Shown: in pieces, positions 56,596-64,000 of the stretch
Layout: each line of letters begins with the position of its first letter
How positions within the stretch are numbered: position 1 is the stretch's first letter
NCBI RefSeq assembly: GCF_022760755.1
Contig: NZ_JAIVFP010000001.1
Location: 2,460,001 to 2,524,000, forward strand
Length of the DNA stretch: 64,000 nt
Source: Candidatus Rhodoblastus alkanivorans
GTDB lineage: Bacteria > Pseudomonadota > Alphaproteobacteria > Rhizobiales > Beijerinckiaceae
Direction of reading: 5' to 3'
Program-made: the position numbers and the translations under genes
Notes under the pieces: generated by a model
What the model saw: only the letters and a program-made list of their open reading frames with translations
The model's database searches: none
What the model was told of the DNA's origin: nothing

Positions 56596-56891
56596 ATGGC
56601 GTTGCAAATGCTGAAATGCGCATTGATCGGTCTGACCCTCGGCGCTGCCGCATTTTCCGGCCCATCGGAAGCGGAGCCCACCGAATCCAATAGACCCAAT
56701 ATTCTCGTGATCATGGCTGACGACATCGGCTACCGGAACATCAGCGCCGACAAAATCGCTGGATGATGGGCTACCGCACGCCCAACATCGACCGCATCGC
56801 CAATGAAGGGGCGACCTTCACCGATTATTGCGGCCAGCAATCCTGCACCGCCGGCCGCACCCTCTACGTGGGCGCTTCAGCGACCTTCTGA
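56596..56891 (+). pseudogene. Second arylsulfatase, frameshifted and truncated
   Basis: The gene opens with a good ribosome site (GGAGGG) and ATG 56596, a signal peptide, and RPNILVIMADDIGY with the metal-binding Asp pair. The frame ends at a TGA at 56764-56766, but a shifted frame continues MMGYRTPNIDRIANEGATFT and the formylglycine motif SCTAGR, then stops at 56889-56891. The remaining 400-odd residues are absent. It lies 138 bases after the intact sulfatase on the same strand and is more distant in sequence than a fresh copy would be. Confidence 0.85.
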
Positions 56892-56962
56892 ACGCGCCTT
56901 CGCCATTGCAACCCGTTTCCGGATCCGGGCGTTCTGTGTCCGATCTGGAAACGGGACGCCTC

Positions 56963-57529
56963 ATGAGCGGCGGCAATCATATCGGCCAAGGCGACGTTCT
57001 GCTGATCGTCGATGTTCAGAACGATTTCTGTCCCGGCGGCGCTTTGCCGATTGCCGGCGGCGACGCCATTCTGCCGCGCGTCAATGCGTTGATCGACGAG
57101 GCGACGCGCGCCGGCGCGCTCGTCGTCGCCTCGCGCGACTGGCACCCGGCGGACCATGTGAGCTTTGCCGCCCGCGGCGGGCCGTGGCCGCGCCATTGCT
57201 TGCAGGACGAAAGCGGCGCCGCGTTCCATCGCGACCTCAAGCTCCCCGCCTCCACCATGATCGTCACCAAGGGCGACCGCCTGGATTCGGATCAATATTC
57301 CGCCTTCGACCGCACCGGCCTCGCCGACGAATTGCGGCGGCGCAAGGCGAGGCGCGTCTGGGTCTGCGGCCTGGCGCTCGATGTCTGCGTCAAAGCGACG
57401 GCGCTCGACAGCGTCGCCGCCGGATTTCCGACCCTTCTCGTGACCTCCGCCACCGCGCCTGTCACTGCCGAAGACGGAGCGGATGCGCTCGATGAGTTGG
57501 CGCGCGCGGGCGTTCAATTCGTAGCGTGA
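56963..57529 (+). CDS. pncA: Nicotinamidase
   Basis: A 188-residue isochorismatase-fold hydrolase that converts nicotinamide to nicotinate in NAD salvage. The catalytic Asp17 is in IVDVQNDF, metal-binding residues in DWHPADHVSF, and the nucleophile Cys near residue 141 in ALDVCVKATALD. The start was placed at ATG 56963, before the conserved core. It converges on lon with a 16-base overlap. pncB, the next enzyme of the Preiss-Handler pathway, lies 3 kb away. Confidence 0.95.
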   Translation: MSGGNHIGQGDVLLIVDVQNDFCPGGALPIAGGDAILPRVNALIDEATRAGALVVASRDWHPADHVSFAARGGPWPRHCLQDESGAAFHRDLKLPASTMIVTKGDRLDSDQYSAFDRTGLADELRRRKARRVWVCGLALDVCVKATALDSVAAGFPTLLVTSATAPVTAEDGADALDELARAGVQFVA

Positions 57530-59919
57530 GCGGCTTCCGGCGCGACGTCGCTTTCAAAGGCCGCCGCGACCGCGTCCTCGACACGCTCCAGCCAGACGAA
57601 TTCGAGGCTTTTGCGCGCGTCCTCCGGGATATCGTCGTAATCGCGGCGATTGCGCGCGGGCAGCATCACGCGCTTGAGCCCCGCGCGCGCCGCCGCCGTG
57701 ACCTTTTCCTTGATGCCGCCGACCGGCAGCACCAGGCCGCGCAGGGAAATCTCCCCGGTCATCGCCGTGTCGCTGCGCACCGTGCGATTGCTCAGCAGCG
57801 AGACGAGCGCAATGAACATGGCGACGCCGGCGCTCGGGCCATCCTTGGGCGTGGCGCCGGCCGGCACATGGATATGGATGTCGCTTTTTTCGAAAATGTC
57901 CGGCGCAACGCCGAAGGACGCCGCCTGGCTCCTCACGAGCGTCAAAGCGGCCTGGGCGCTCTCCCGCATCACTTCGCCGAGCTGGCCGGTGAGGGTCAGG
58001 CCGCCCCTACCCGGCGCGCGCGCCGCCTCGATGAACAATATGTCGCCGCCGACCGGCGTCCAGGCGAGCCCGGTCGCCACGCCCGGCACGCTGGTCCGCA
58101 TCGCCGTTTCGTTCTCGAACAATGCGGGACCCAGGATCGCCGCCAGATCGCCGGCCCCGAACTCGACATGCTCCGCGCTGCCTTCGGCGATCTTCATCGC
58201 CGCATGGCGCAACGCCCGGCCGATCTCGCGTTCGAGACCGCGCACGCCGGCCTCGCGGGTGTAATCGCGGATGATGCGCTTCAGCGTCTCGTCGTCGATG
58301 CGGACCTGCTCGGCGGTCAGGCCATTGGCTTCGAGTTGGCGCGCCACGAGATAGCGCCGCGCAATCTCGAATTTCTCGTCCTCGGTATAGCCGGCGAGCG
58401 TGATGATCTCCATGCGGTCGCGCAAGGGGCCGGGAATGGACTCCAGCATATTGGCGGTGGCGATGAAAACGACGTGGGAGAGATCGAAGGGCTGGCCAAG
58501 ATAATTGTCGCGGAAAGAAAAATTCTGTTCGGGATCGAGCACTTCGAGCATGGCCGCCGCCGGGTCGCCATGGATTCCGGCGCCCATCTTGTCGATTTCG
58601 TCGAGCATCAGCACGCAATCGCGCGATCCAGCCTTGCGGATCGCCTGGATGATATTGCCCGGCATGGCGCCGATATAGGTGCGGCGGTGGCCGCGGATTT
58701 CGGCCTCGTCATGGACGCCGCCAAGGCTCACCCGCACGAAGGCGCGCCCGAGCGCCCGCGCGATCGACTGGCCGAGCGAAGTCTTGCCTACGCCTGGCGG
58801 CCCGGCGAAACAAAGGATCGGCGCCTTGCCGCCCGGCGCGAGCTTGCGCACCGCGAGATATTCCACGATCCGCTGCTTGATCTTCGCCAGCCCGAAATGA
58901 TCGGCGTCGAGGATGCGGCGCGCCTCGGCGATATCGATCGGCTTGGGTTCGGGCAGGGCCCAGGGCAGTTCGGTCAGCCAGTCGAGATAAGTGCGCAGCG
59001 GCCCGGCCTCGCCGGAGCCTTCCGACATGCGCTGGTAGCGCGCCAGCTCCTTGCGCGCCTGATCCTCGACCTCCTTCGGCATGTTGGCCCTGGCGATCTT
59101 TTCGCCGATCTCGCGGACCTCGTCGGCGCGGCCGTCGCCTTCGCCGAGCTGGCGCTGGATCGCCGCCATCTGCTCGCGCAATATGGCCTCGCGCTGGCGC
59201 TCGTCGAAGGCGGCCTTGGTCTGCTGGCCGATTTCATGGGTAAGCCGCAGCACTTCCAGCCGCTCGCCGAGGAGTTTGGTCACCTTTTCTATGCGCGCCA
59301 CGACATCGAAAGTTTCGAGCAATTCCTGGCGGGCGTTGGCCCCAATATCGAGATAAGCGGCGACCACATCCGCCAGAGCGCCGGGCGAAGGGATCGACTC
59401 CACCGTCTCGATCAGCTCCCGCGGCGCCTGCGGCATGAGGCGGAAGGCTTCGGCGGCCTGCTGCTGCAGGAACCGAAACCGCGCCTCGATTTCCGGGGTA
59501 AGCGTCTCCGGGTCGGCGAAGCGTTGGACGCGCGCCACGATGACCGGGCGCTCCGAGACGAAATCGATCACCCGAAAGCGCTGCTCGCCCTGCAGCACGA
59601 TATGATGGGTTCCGTCGGGGGCGCTGATATAGCGCAGAATATTGGCGACGGCGCCGGTGCGGTGCAGGTCTAGCGCGGTCGGATCCTCCTGTTTGGGATC
59701 GCGCTGCATCAGCACGCCGATCTGGCGTTCCTCGCGCACGGCCTGCTGCGCGGCGGCGATCGAAACCGCGCGCCCGATGCCGATCGGCATCACCGTGCCC
59801 GGCAGCAGAACGACGTCGCGCACCGGTATGACGATCAGTTCCCCGGGCTGGGCGCCCTGCCCTCCCGCTTCGGGTCCGGCTTCGGCGGCGACCGGGGTCG
59901 GCTCGGATTCGTCGGCCAT
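57514..59919 (-). CDS. lon: ATP-dependent protease Lon (probably an accessory copy)
   Basis: An 801-residue LonA-type protease with the N-terminal substrate domain (residues 25-220), AAA+ domain (Walker A GPPGVGKTS, Walker B MLDEIDKM) and C-terminal protease with the Ser-Lys dyad in KDGPSAGVAM (Ser near 695) and GGIKEKVTAA (Lys near 738). The main alphaproteobacterial lon is usually beside clpX and hupB. Here the neighbours are hsp20 and NAD-salvage genes, so this may be a second, stress-linked Lon; that is inference. It begins 10 bases after hsp20. Confidence 0.95.
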   Translation of the reverse strand: MADESEPTPVAAEAGPEAGGQGAQPGELIVIPVRDVVLLPGTVMPIGIGRAVSIAAAQQAVREERQIGVLMQRDPKQEDPTALDLHRTGAVANILRYISAPDGTHHIVLQGEQRFRVIDFVSERPVIVARVQRFADPETLTPEIEARFRFLQQQAAEAFRLMPQAPRELIETVESIPSPGALADVVAAYLDIGANARQELLETFDVVARIEKVTKLLGERLEVLRLTHEIGQQTKAAFDERQREAILREQMAAIQRQLGEGDGRADEVREIGEKIARANMPKEVEDQARKELARYQRMSEGSGEAGPLRTYLDWLTELPWALPEPKPIDIAEARRILDADHFGLAKIKQRIVEYLAVRKLAPGGKAPILCFAGPPGVGKTSLGQSIARALGRAFVRVSLGGVHDEAEIRGHRRTYIGAMPGNIIQAIRKAGSRDCVLMLDEIDKMGAGIHGDPAAAMLEVLDPEQNFSFRDNYLGQPFDLSHVVFIATANMLESIPGPLRDRMEIITLAGYTEDEKFEIARRYLVARQLEANGLTAEQVRIDDETLKRIIRDYTREAGVRGLEREIGRALRHAAMKIAEGSAEHVEFGAGDLAAILGPALFENETAMRTSVPGVATGLAWTPVGGDILFIEAARAPGRGGLTLTGQLGEVMRESAQAALTLVRSQAASFGVAPDIFEKSDIHIHVPAGATPKDGPSAGVAMFIALVSLLSNRTVRSDTAMTGEISLRGLVLPVGGIKEKVTAAARAGLKRVMLPARNRRDYDDIPEDARKSLEFVWLERVEDAVAAAFESDVAPEAAHATN

Positions 59920-59929
59920 TTTCGCCTCC

Positions 59930-60331
59930 TCAGACGGATTTGCGCAGGCTGACGATCAGCAGCCCCTCGCGCATGGCGCGGACGACTGCCTCGTAACGGC
60001 TGGCGGGCAAAGAGATGCGCCGTTCGAACGCGCCGCGTGGCAGTTCCAGGCGGTGGACGAAGGCCGCGCGCAATTCCGGCGGGAAGCCGCGCCGGCCCCG
60101 CACGACGAGCGAGGAGCCTTCGATCGCGGCCTCGACGTCCTGTTCACGAACGCCGGGCAGAGCGACGAGGACGAGGACTTCGGCCTCCGTTTCAACGACG
60201 TCGACCGCAGGCTCCCAGGTCGCGCTTCCCGCGCTCCGCCGCGCGGGCGCCGCGTCGCGCAACCGCTCGGCGCGGGAAAAAATGGCCATTGCTTCCGACC
60301 ACATCCAGGTCATCCGGTCGTCTGTCGTCAT
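59930..60331 (-). CDS. Small heat-shock protein (Hsp20/alpha-crystallin family)
   Basis: A 133-residue holdase chaperone. The alpha-crystallin domain covers about residues 38-130 (ALPGVREQDVEAAIEGSSLV, then the AFERRISLP segment), but the C-terminal I/V-X-I/V extension is short, ending SLRKSV. The N-terminus is Met/Trp-rich. ATG 60331 has GGAGGG about 8 bases upstream. It lies between pncB (59-base gap) and lon (10-base gap) on the same strand, so chaperone and protease are probably made together. Confidence 0.9.
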   Translation of the reverse strand: MTTDDRMTWMWSEAMAIFSRAERLRDAAPARRSAGSATWEPAVDVVETEAEVLVLVALPGVREQDVEAAIEGSSLVVRGRRGFPPELRAAFVHRLELPRGAFERRISLPASRYEAVVRAMREGLLIVSLRKSV

Positions 60332-60390
60332 CGGAACGCCCTCCGCCGGTCGGATTATTGCCGACCGCTGCAAAAGGTCCAGAGGCAAAA

Positions 60391-61779
60391 TTACAGCGCC
60401 GTTCGAAGCGCGGATCCCTGGGCGCCGCTCAGGCGGGCGCGCAAGGCGTCCGCATCGGCTTCGAGCCGCGGCGATATCGCGACCGGAAATGGCTTCGGCG
60501 CTGGGGACAGCGCGCGCAGATCCGGCGGCAGCCTGGCGATGGCCCGGGCCGCCGCCGCGCGCAGAACCGAAAGATCGACCGCGGGCGGCGCGATCCGCCT
60601 GCCGCCGCGCATGACCTGGACCAGCAGCGGCGTCCCCGGCAAAAGCTCGTCGACGCGGGCGATGACGTCATCCGTCACGACGCCGTCGGCTTCGCGGCGG
60701 AAAACCTGCTTGCGGCCGGGCAAGGTCGCCTTGGCCGCGGAGAGCTTCATGCGGCCGGCGCCGGCATATTCAGTCAGCTTGTAGGAAATATCGAGCGAAG
60801 GCGCGTCGGCCGAAACGCTCATGTCCGTTCCCACCCCGAAAATGTCGATGGGGGCGCCGCCTTTGACCAAGGCGTCGATTTTCGCCTCGTCCAGACCGCC
60901 GCTGGCGATGATTTTCATATCGCCCAGTCCCGCATCGTCCAGCAAGGCCCGCGCCGAAAGCGAAAGGGCGAGCAGGTCGCCGGAATCGAGACGGATTCCC
61001 ATCGGCCGGCGCTCCGGTCCGAGCTTTTGCGCCAGACGAACAGCATTGCCCACGCCCTGCAGCGTGTCATAAGTGTCCACCAGCAGAACCGTTTGCGGAT
61101 AGAGCGTGGCGAAAGCGTCGAAAGCCTCCTCCTCGCGCGAAAAAGCTTCGACGAAACTATGGGCCATGGTTCCCGCCACCGGGAGCCCATAGCGCGCGCC
61201 CGCCTCCAGCAGCGAGGTTCCCTCGATCCCGGCGATGGCGAAGGCGCGGGCGCCGTGGAGCGCGGCGTCGCCGCCCTGGGCGCGGCGGGCGCCGAAATCC
61301 ATCACCCGCCGCCCCGCCGCCGCATTGACGACCCGCCAGGCTTTCGACGCGAGCAGCGTCTGCAAGCCGATGCGGTTGAGGATCAAGGTCTCCAGCGCCT
61401 GCGCCTGACCGATCGGCGCGCGGATTTCCAGAATGGGCTCGCCGGCGAAGAACGGCGTTCCTTCGGGCAGCGCGAAAATGTCGCCGGCGAAACGGAAGCG
61501 GCGAAGCTCGTCGAGAAAATCCTCGGGGAAAAGGTTGAGCGTGCGAAGATAGACGATATCGTCCGGCGAGAAATGAAAGCGCTCGATCTCGTCGAGCAGT
61601 TCGTCGAGCCCGCAGGCGATGAGAAAATTGCGCTCTTTCGGCAGCTTGCGGACGAAGACGCTGAACACGGCCTCGGCCTCCATGCCGAGCGCCGCATAGG
61701 CGCGCATCATAGTCAGTTCGTAAAGGTCGGCAAAAAGGCCGCCGCCCTCGCGGGACGGCTGCGGTTCAGGCAGGGGCAT
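60391..61779 (-). CDS. pncB: Nicotinate phosphoribosyltransferase
   Basis: A 462-residue enzyme that joins nicotinate to PRPP to make nicotinate mononucleotide for NAD. It starts LFADLYELTMMRAY and contains GTMAHSFVEAF, IRLDSGDLLAL and the PRPP-binding SGGLDE. Length matches the longer bacterial NAPRTase class. ATG 61779 was chosen over a TTG two codons upstream. Together with pncA it completes salvage of nicotinamide, and it may share a transcript with hsp20 and lon. Confidence 0.93.
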   Translation of the reverse strand: MPLPEPQPSREGGGLFADLYELTMMRAYAALGMEAEAVFSVFVRKLPKERNFLIACGLDELLDEIERFHFSPDDIVYLRTLNLFPEDFLDELRRFRFAGDIFALPEGTPFFAGEPILEIRAPIGQAQALETLILNRIGLQTLLASKAWRVVNAAAGRRVMDFGARRAQGGDAALHGARAFAIAGIEGTSLLEAGARYGLPVAGTMAHSFVEAFSREEEAFDAFATLYPQTVLLVDTYDTLQGVGNAVRLAQKLGPERRPMGIRLDSGDLLALSLSARALLDDAGLGDMKIIASGGLDEAKIDALVKGGAPIDIFGVGTDMSVSADAPSLDISYKLTEYAGAGRMKLSAAKATLPGRKQVFRREADGVVTDDVIARVDELLPGTPLLVQVMRGGRRIAPPAVDLSVLRAAAARAIARLPPDLRALSPAPKPFPVAISPRLEADADALRARLSGAQGSALRTAL

Positions 61780-62060
61780 GATCAAACGCCTCGTTCAGAG
61801 GCTGGAGCTTGGAGGCTTTTCGCGACGCCGGCAATGCGCTTCGCGCTCCTGGGCCAGGAAAAGGCGCATGGCGCTATTCGGATATGGAAAATTGACCGTC
61901 GCCGCTCGGTCGCGGACCGGTTCGCGCCGTCGCCATGCCCTGCCCCGCCATGGCGCCGCCGGCGAACGCGCTACGGCCTTGCTAAAAAAGCCCATTCACG
62001 CCAAACTCCCGCCCGAGCTAGAAAAATATCCGACAAATCCCAGACAAATAAACGTCGTGC

Positions 62061-62446
62061 AATGACCAGGGAAAGGCGTTAGATCTGGCCCGAGGCATAG
62101 CGGACCTCGCGGCTTCAACCCTGGCGAGAAAAAAGCGAGCGTTGGAAAAACAGCTCGGAGCCCTTCTGGCCGCGCCGACGAGATGCGATGTCGCCCGAGA
62201 GCTGCAAGCCAAAATCGGGCGCGCGCGCGGCCAGCTTCTCATCTTTTGCGATTATCCCGGCGAGGTCGACCCCACGAACAACACCTCGGAGCGAAAACTC
62301 CGCCCATGCGTGATCCAAAGAAAAGTCACCAACGGCTACCGCGCCATGTGGGCCGCCGAAGCTGAAGCGGACGTGCGAACGACCGTCGACACCGCACGCA
62401 TCAAAGGCGCCAACCCTTCAACGTCATCCTCGCCACAGTCACTTGA
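62061..62446 (+). mobile_element. IS66-family transposase C-terminal remnant
   Basis: About 128 codons of an IS66 transposase end: LLIFCDYPGEVDPTNNTSER with the catalytic Glu region, RPCVIQRKVTNGYRAMWAAE and VRTTVDTARIKGANP. A single-base loss near 62414 shifts the frame; the other frame then gives the usual ending FNVILATVT and stop at 62444-62446. No start, no upstream transposase part, no tnpB-like partner and no clear terminal repeats are seen, so it is an inactive relic. Confidence 0.85.
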
Positions 62447-62562
62447 ACACCACAAAAATCGCAACGCCCCCGCTCAAAAATCGGAGGTGGGTAATTGCCC
62501 TCAGTGCTTGATCTATATTTGCGGATCTGGCGTAAACACGCGCTCCGGCGTCGAAACGCCCT

Positions 62563-63708
62563 TTATTGCGCCTGGCGGGCGATGATGACGATCGGGGCGG
62601 CCACCATGGCGATTGGAAGCGTCAGCGCGGTCTTGACGACGCCGGGCGCATCCTCGACCGGATTGAGCTGGTCCACTGAACCCTTCTTGCCGACCCCCTC
62701 GGCGAGCACCTGCCTGAGCTGGGGCGCGATCTTCGCGATTTCCGCGAATTTATCGTGGTTAAGGGGATTTTCGCCCTTCACATCGCTCAGATCGACGACG
62801 ATCGCGTTATATTTGGTCAGATTGGCGGCGTGCTTGTAATCGCCCAGCCGCGATTTGTCGCCGGCGATGAAGCGGGACACGGCAAGCGCGCGGTCGTCGC
62901 GCGACAAAACGATGAGGAAGGGCTTTTTCGGCGTTCCGATGCGCGCCATCTGCGAGCGGAACACATCGACGTCAATGTCCGGCGAGGCGAGGATGATCGC
63001 GCCGAGTTTATGGCCATAACCACGAAACTCCCTCGTCATCGCAATGTTGCGGAAGGCTTCGACGGTCACCCAATTCCCCATGGAATGGGCGAGGACGTTG
63101 ATCTTCTCGGCGTTGCTTTTCGCGAGCAGGACCAGGATATGCTCCAGAGCGTCGCGCGCGATGGTGGCGCTGTTCTGGTCATAGACATAGCCCGCCAGCT
63201 CGCCGCGCGAGGCCCAGCTGAAATAGACGGGCACGCCCTGCGCCTTGGAATCGTGCGCAACCTGCGCCAGGCGATAAAGGCCTTCCGGAAACAGGGTGTT
63301 GTAGCCGTGGACGAACAGCATCACGTCGCGATGTCCGGGCGGCCGCTGCGCCAACTGCTGGTTGACCGCCGCGACGAAGGCCTTTTCGCTGTCGAGATAG
63401 GAGGATTCGCGGGTGACGAAATCGGTGTTGGGATTGCCGGGGCGCTGCGACGGCCATTCGATATTGCCGGAGACATGGGTCGGCGGGACGCTGACCACGG
63501 CCTCGGCATATTCGATCCCCTTGCCGCGCTCGCCGCTGAACATCGCGCCGGGATCGGGCGAACGCTTGCGCGTCGTCGCAATGAGAATGGTGTGGTCGGT
63601 CGCGCCCGGCGCGCGGGCGGCCACGGGCGGATACATGGGATCGACGCCGGGGCGGGCGCAAGCGGCGAGCAGGGCCGGAAGGATCAGGACAAGGAGGTAA
63701 GCGCGCAT
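62563..63708 (-). CDS. Lipoprotein alpha/beta hydrolase (DUF900)
   Basis: A 381-residue exported hydrolase. A signal segment ends in the lipobox LLAAC (Cys17), so it is likely lipid-anchored. The hydrolase core has FVHGYNTLFPEGLYR and the nucleophile motif LAHSMGNW (Ser near 209); Asp and His candidates are in SRDDRAL and later segments. This matches the DUF900/alpha-beta hydrolase family often found as lipoproteins in Rhizobiales. ATG 63708 was chosen because it starts the signal peptide. The substrate is unknown; esters or lipids are likely. Confidence 0.87.
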   Translation of the reverse strand: MRAYLLVLILPALLAACARPGVDPMYPPVAARAPGATDHTILIATTRKRSPDPGAMFSGERGKGIEYAEAVVSVPPTHVSGNIEWPSQRPGNPNTDFVTRESSYLDSEKAFVAAVNQQLAQRPPGHRDVMLFVHGYNTLFPEGLYRLAQVAHDSKAQGVPVYFSWASRGELAGYVYDQNSATIARDALEHILVLLAKSNAEKINVLAHSMGNWVTVEAFRNIAMTREFRGYGHKLGAIILASPDIDVDVFRSQMARIGTPKKPFLIVLSRDDRALAVSRFIAGDKSRLGDYKHAANLTKYNAIVVDLSDVKGENPLNHDKFAEIAKIAPQLRQVLAEGVGKKGSVDQLNPVEDAPGVVKTALTLPIAMVAAPIVIIARQAQ

Positions 63709-64000
63709 GCGCCGCCAGGCGATCGACGGCGGAACCGAAACTGAAACCAATGACGTCGGACGCAAACCAATTCCTCCCCGGGGTGGACGGCGCATACGGG
63801 CCCCTGCCCCGGCCCTCGCAACGGCTGAGATGATGGGCTCAAGCTATACGAATGCCCTGGCCGGCGCCATCGGCGGGGTGGCGGCGAAAGTCCGCGCCAT
63901 CCCGATTCCCTCCGCAAAATCGCCGCCGCGACAGCAGCCGCGCCGCGTCTGCCGTTGCGGCGGCGTCACCCGCCACTCCCCATCCAAGCGACGGAAATAA
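63709..64000. other. Window-end stretch without an assigned gene
   Basis: About 290 bases upstream of the hydrolase. A plus-strand open frame runs to the last base but is Arg/Pro-rich with no protein character I trust. It probably contains the hydrolase promoter. Confidence 0.35.

Noticed and set aside
60332-60390. Heat-shock (RpoH-type) promoter before hsp20
   Set aside because: No stretch has both a CTTG-like and a suitable -10 element at the right distance; only a weak TGGACC/AATAAT pair is present.
63707-64000. Plus-strand open frame at the window end
   Set aside because: It is antisense to the hydrolase start at first, then Pro/Arg-rich without features, with no ribosome site.

Overview
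The window is GC-rich, densely packed bacterial chromosome. Gene content and protein style point to an alphaproteobacterium of the order Hyphomicrobiales (Rhizobiales), possibly Beijerinckiaceae/Methylocystaceae-like; this placement is inference. Pointers are the adjacent glnB and glnA, the DUF815 ATPase/yajC/secD/secF/Mth938 run, the uvrA-ssb-gyrA run with a GAAC-N7-GAAC LexA box, and GyrA with Ala at the Ser83 position. Most genes are conserved housekeeping or membrane functions.

Layout. 0-2.2 kb: the end of an operon of complex I/Mrp antiporter-like subunits. 2.2-8.9 kb: a compact four-gene minus-strand operon (patatin lipase, GntP permease, membrane-fusion lipoprotein, RND pump), divergent from an acyl-CoA synthetase at 9.2 kb. 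11-20.4 kb: envelope and stress genes (M23 peptidase, 1-Cys-type Bcp peroxiredoxin, AsmA/YhdP-like giant, CbbY-type phosphatase, RhlE helicase, cytochrome b561). 20.5-25.9 kb: parE, then a single-domain response regulator convergent with a multi-PAS hybrid kinase. 26.5-33.7 kb: MFS transporter, glycine-zipper protein, glnA and glnB, sulfurtransferase, cysteine synthase, photolyase. 33.8-36.3 kb: a c-type cytochrome, a YiaA-like protein, a deletion scar joining pieces of pspA and a TetR gene, and an RTX-type protein with a His/Asp-rich insert under an AT-rich upstream region. 36.9-43.7 kb: two rRNA-modification enzymes, tRNA-Asn, and the SecDF-YajC translocase accessory operon. 44-51.6 kb: uvrA, ssb, gyrA and a methyltransferase.

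51.7-56.9 kb is a decaying accessory patch. It holds a secreted DUF3298-like gene cut by one in-frame amber codon, a frameshifted di-heme oxidoreductase remnant, a truncated TonB-dependent receptor, one intact arylsulfatase and one frameshifted and truncated sulfatase. 57-61.8 kb combines NAD salvage (pncA, pncB) with proteostasis (hsp20, lon). An IS66 transposase tail and a lipoprotein alpha/beta hydrolase close the window.

I found no CRISPR array, prophage or clearly new defence system. The strongest leads are the pspA/tetR scar, the amber-interrupted gene and surrounding pseudogene cluster, the patatin-permease-RND operon facing an acyl-CoA synthetase across a tandem-repeat control region, the His/Asp-rich RTX protein, and the pncB-hsp20-lon/pncA arrangement.
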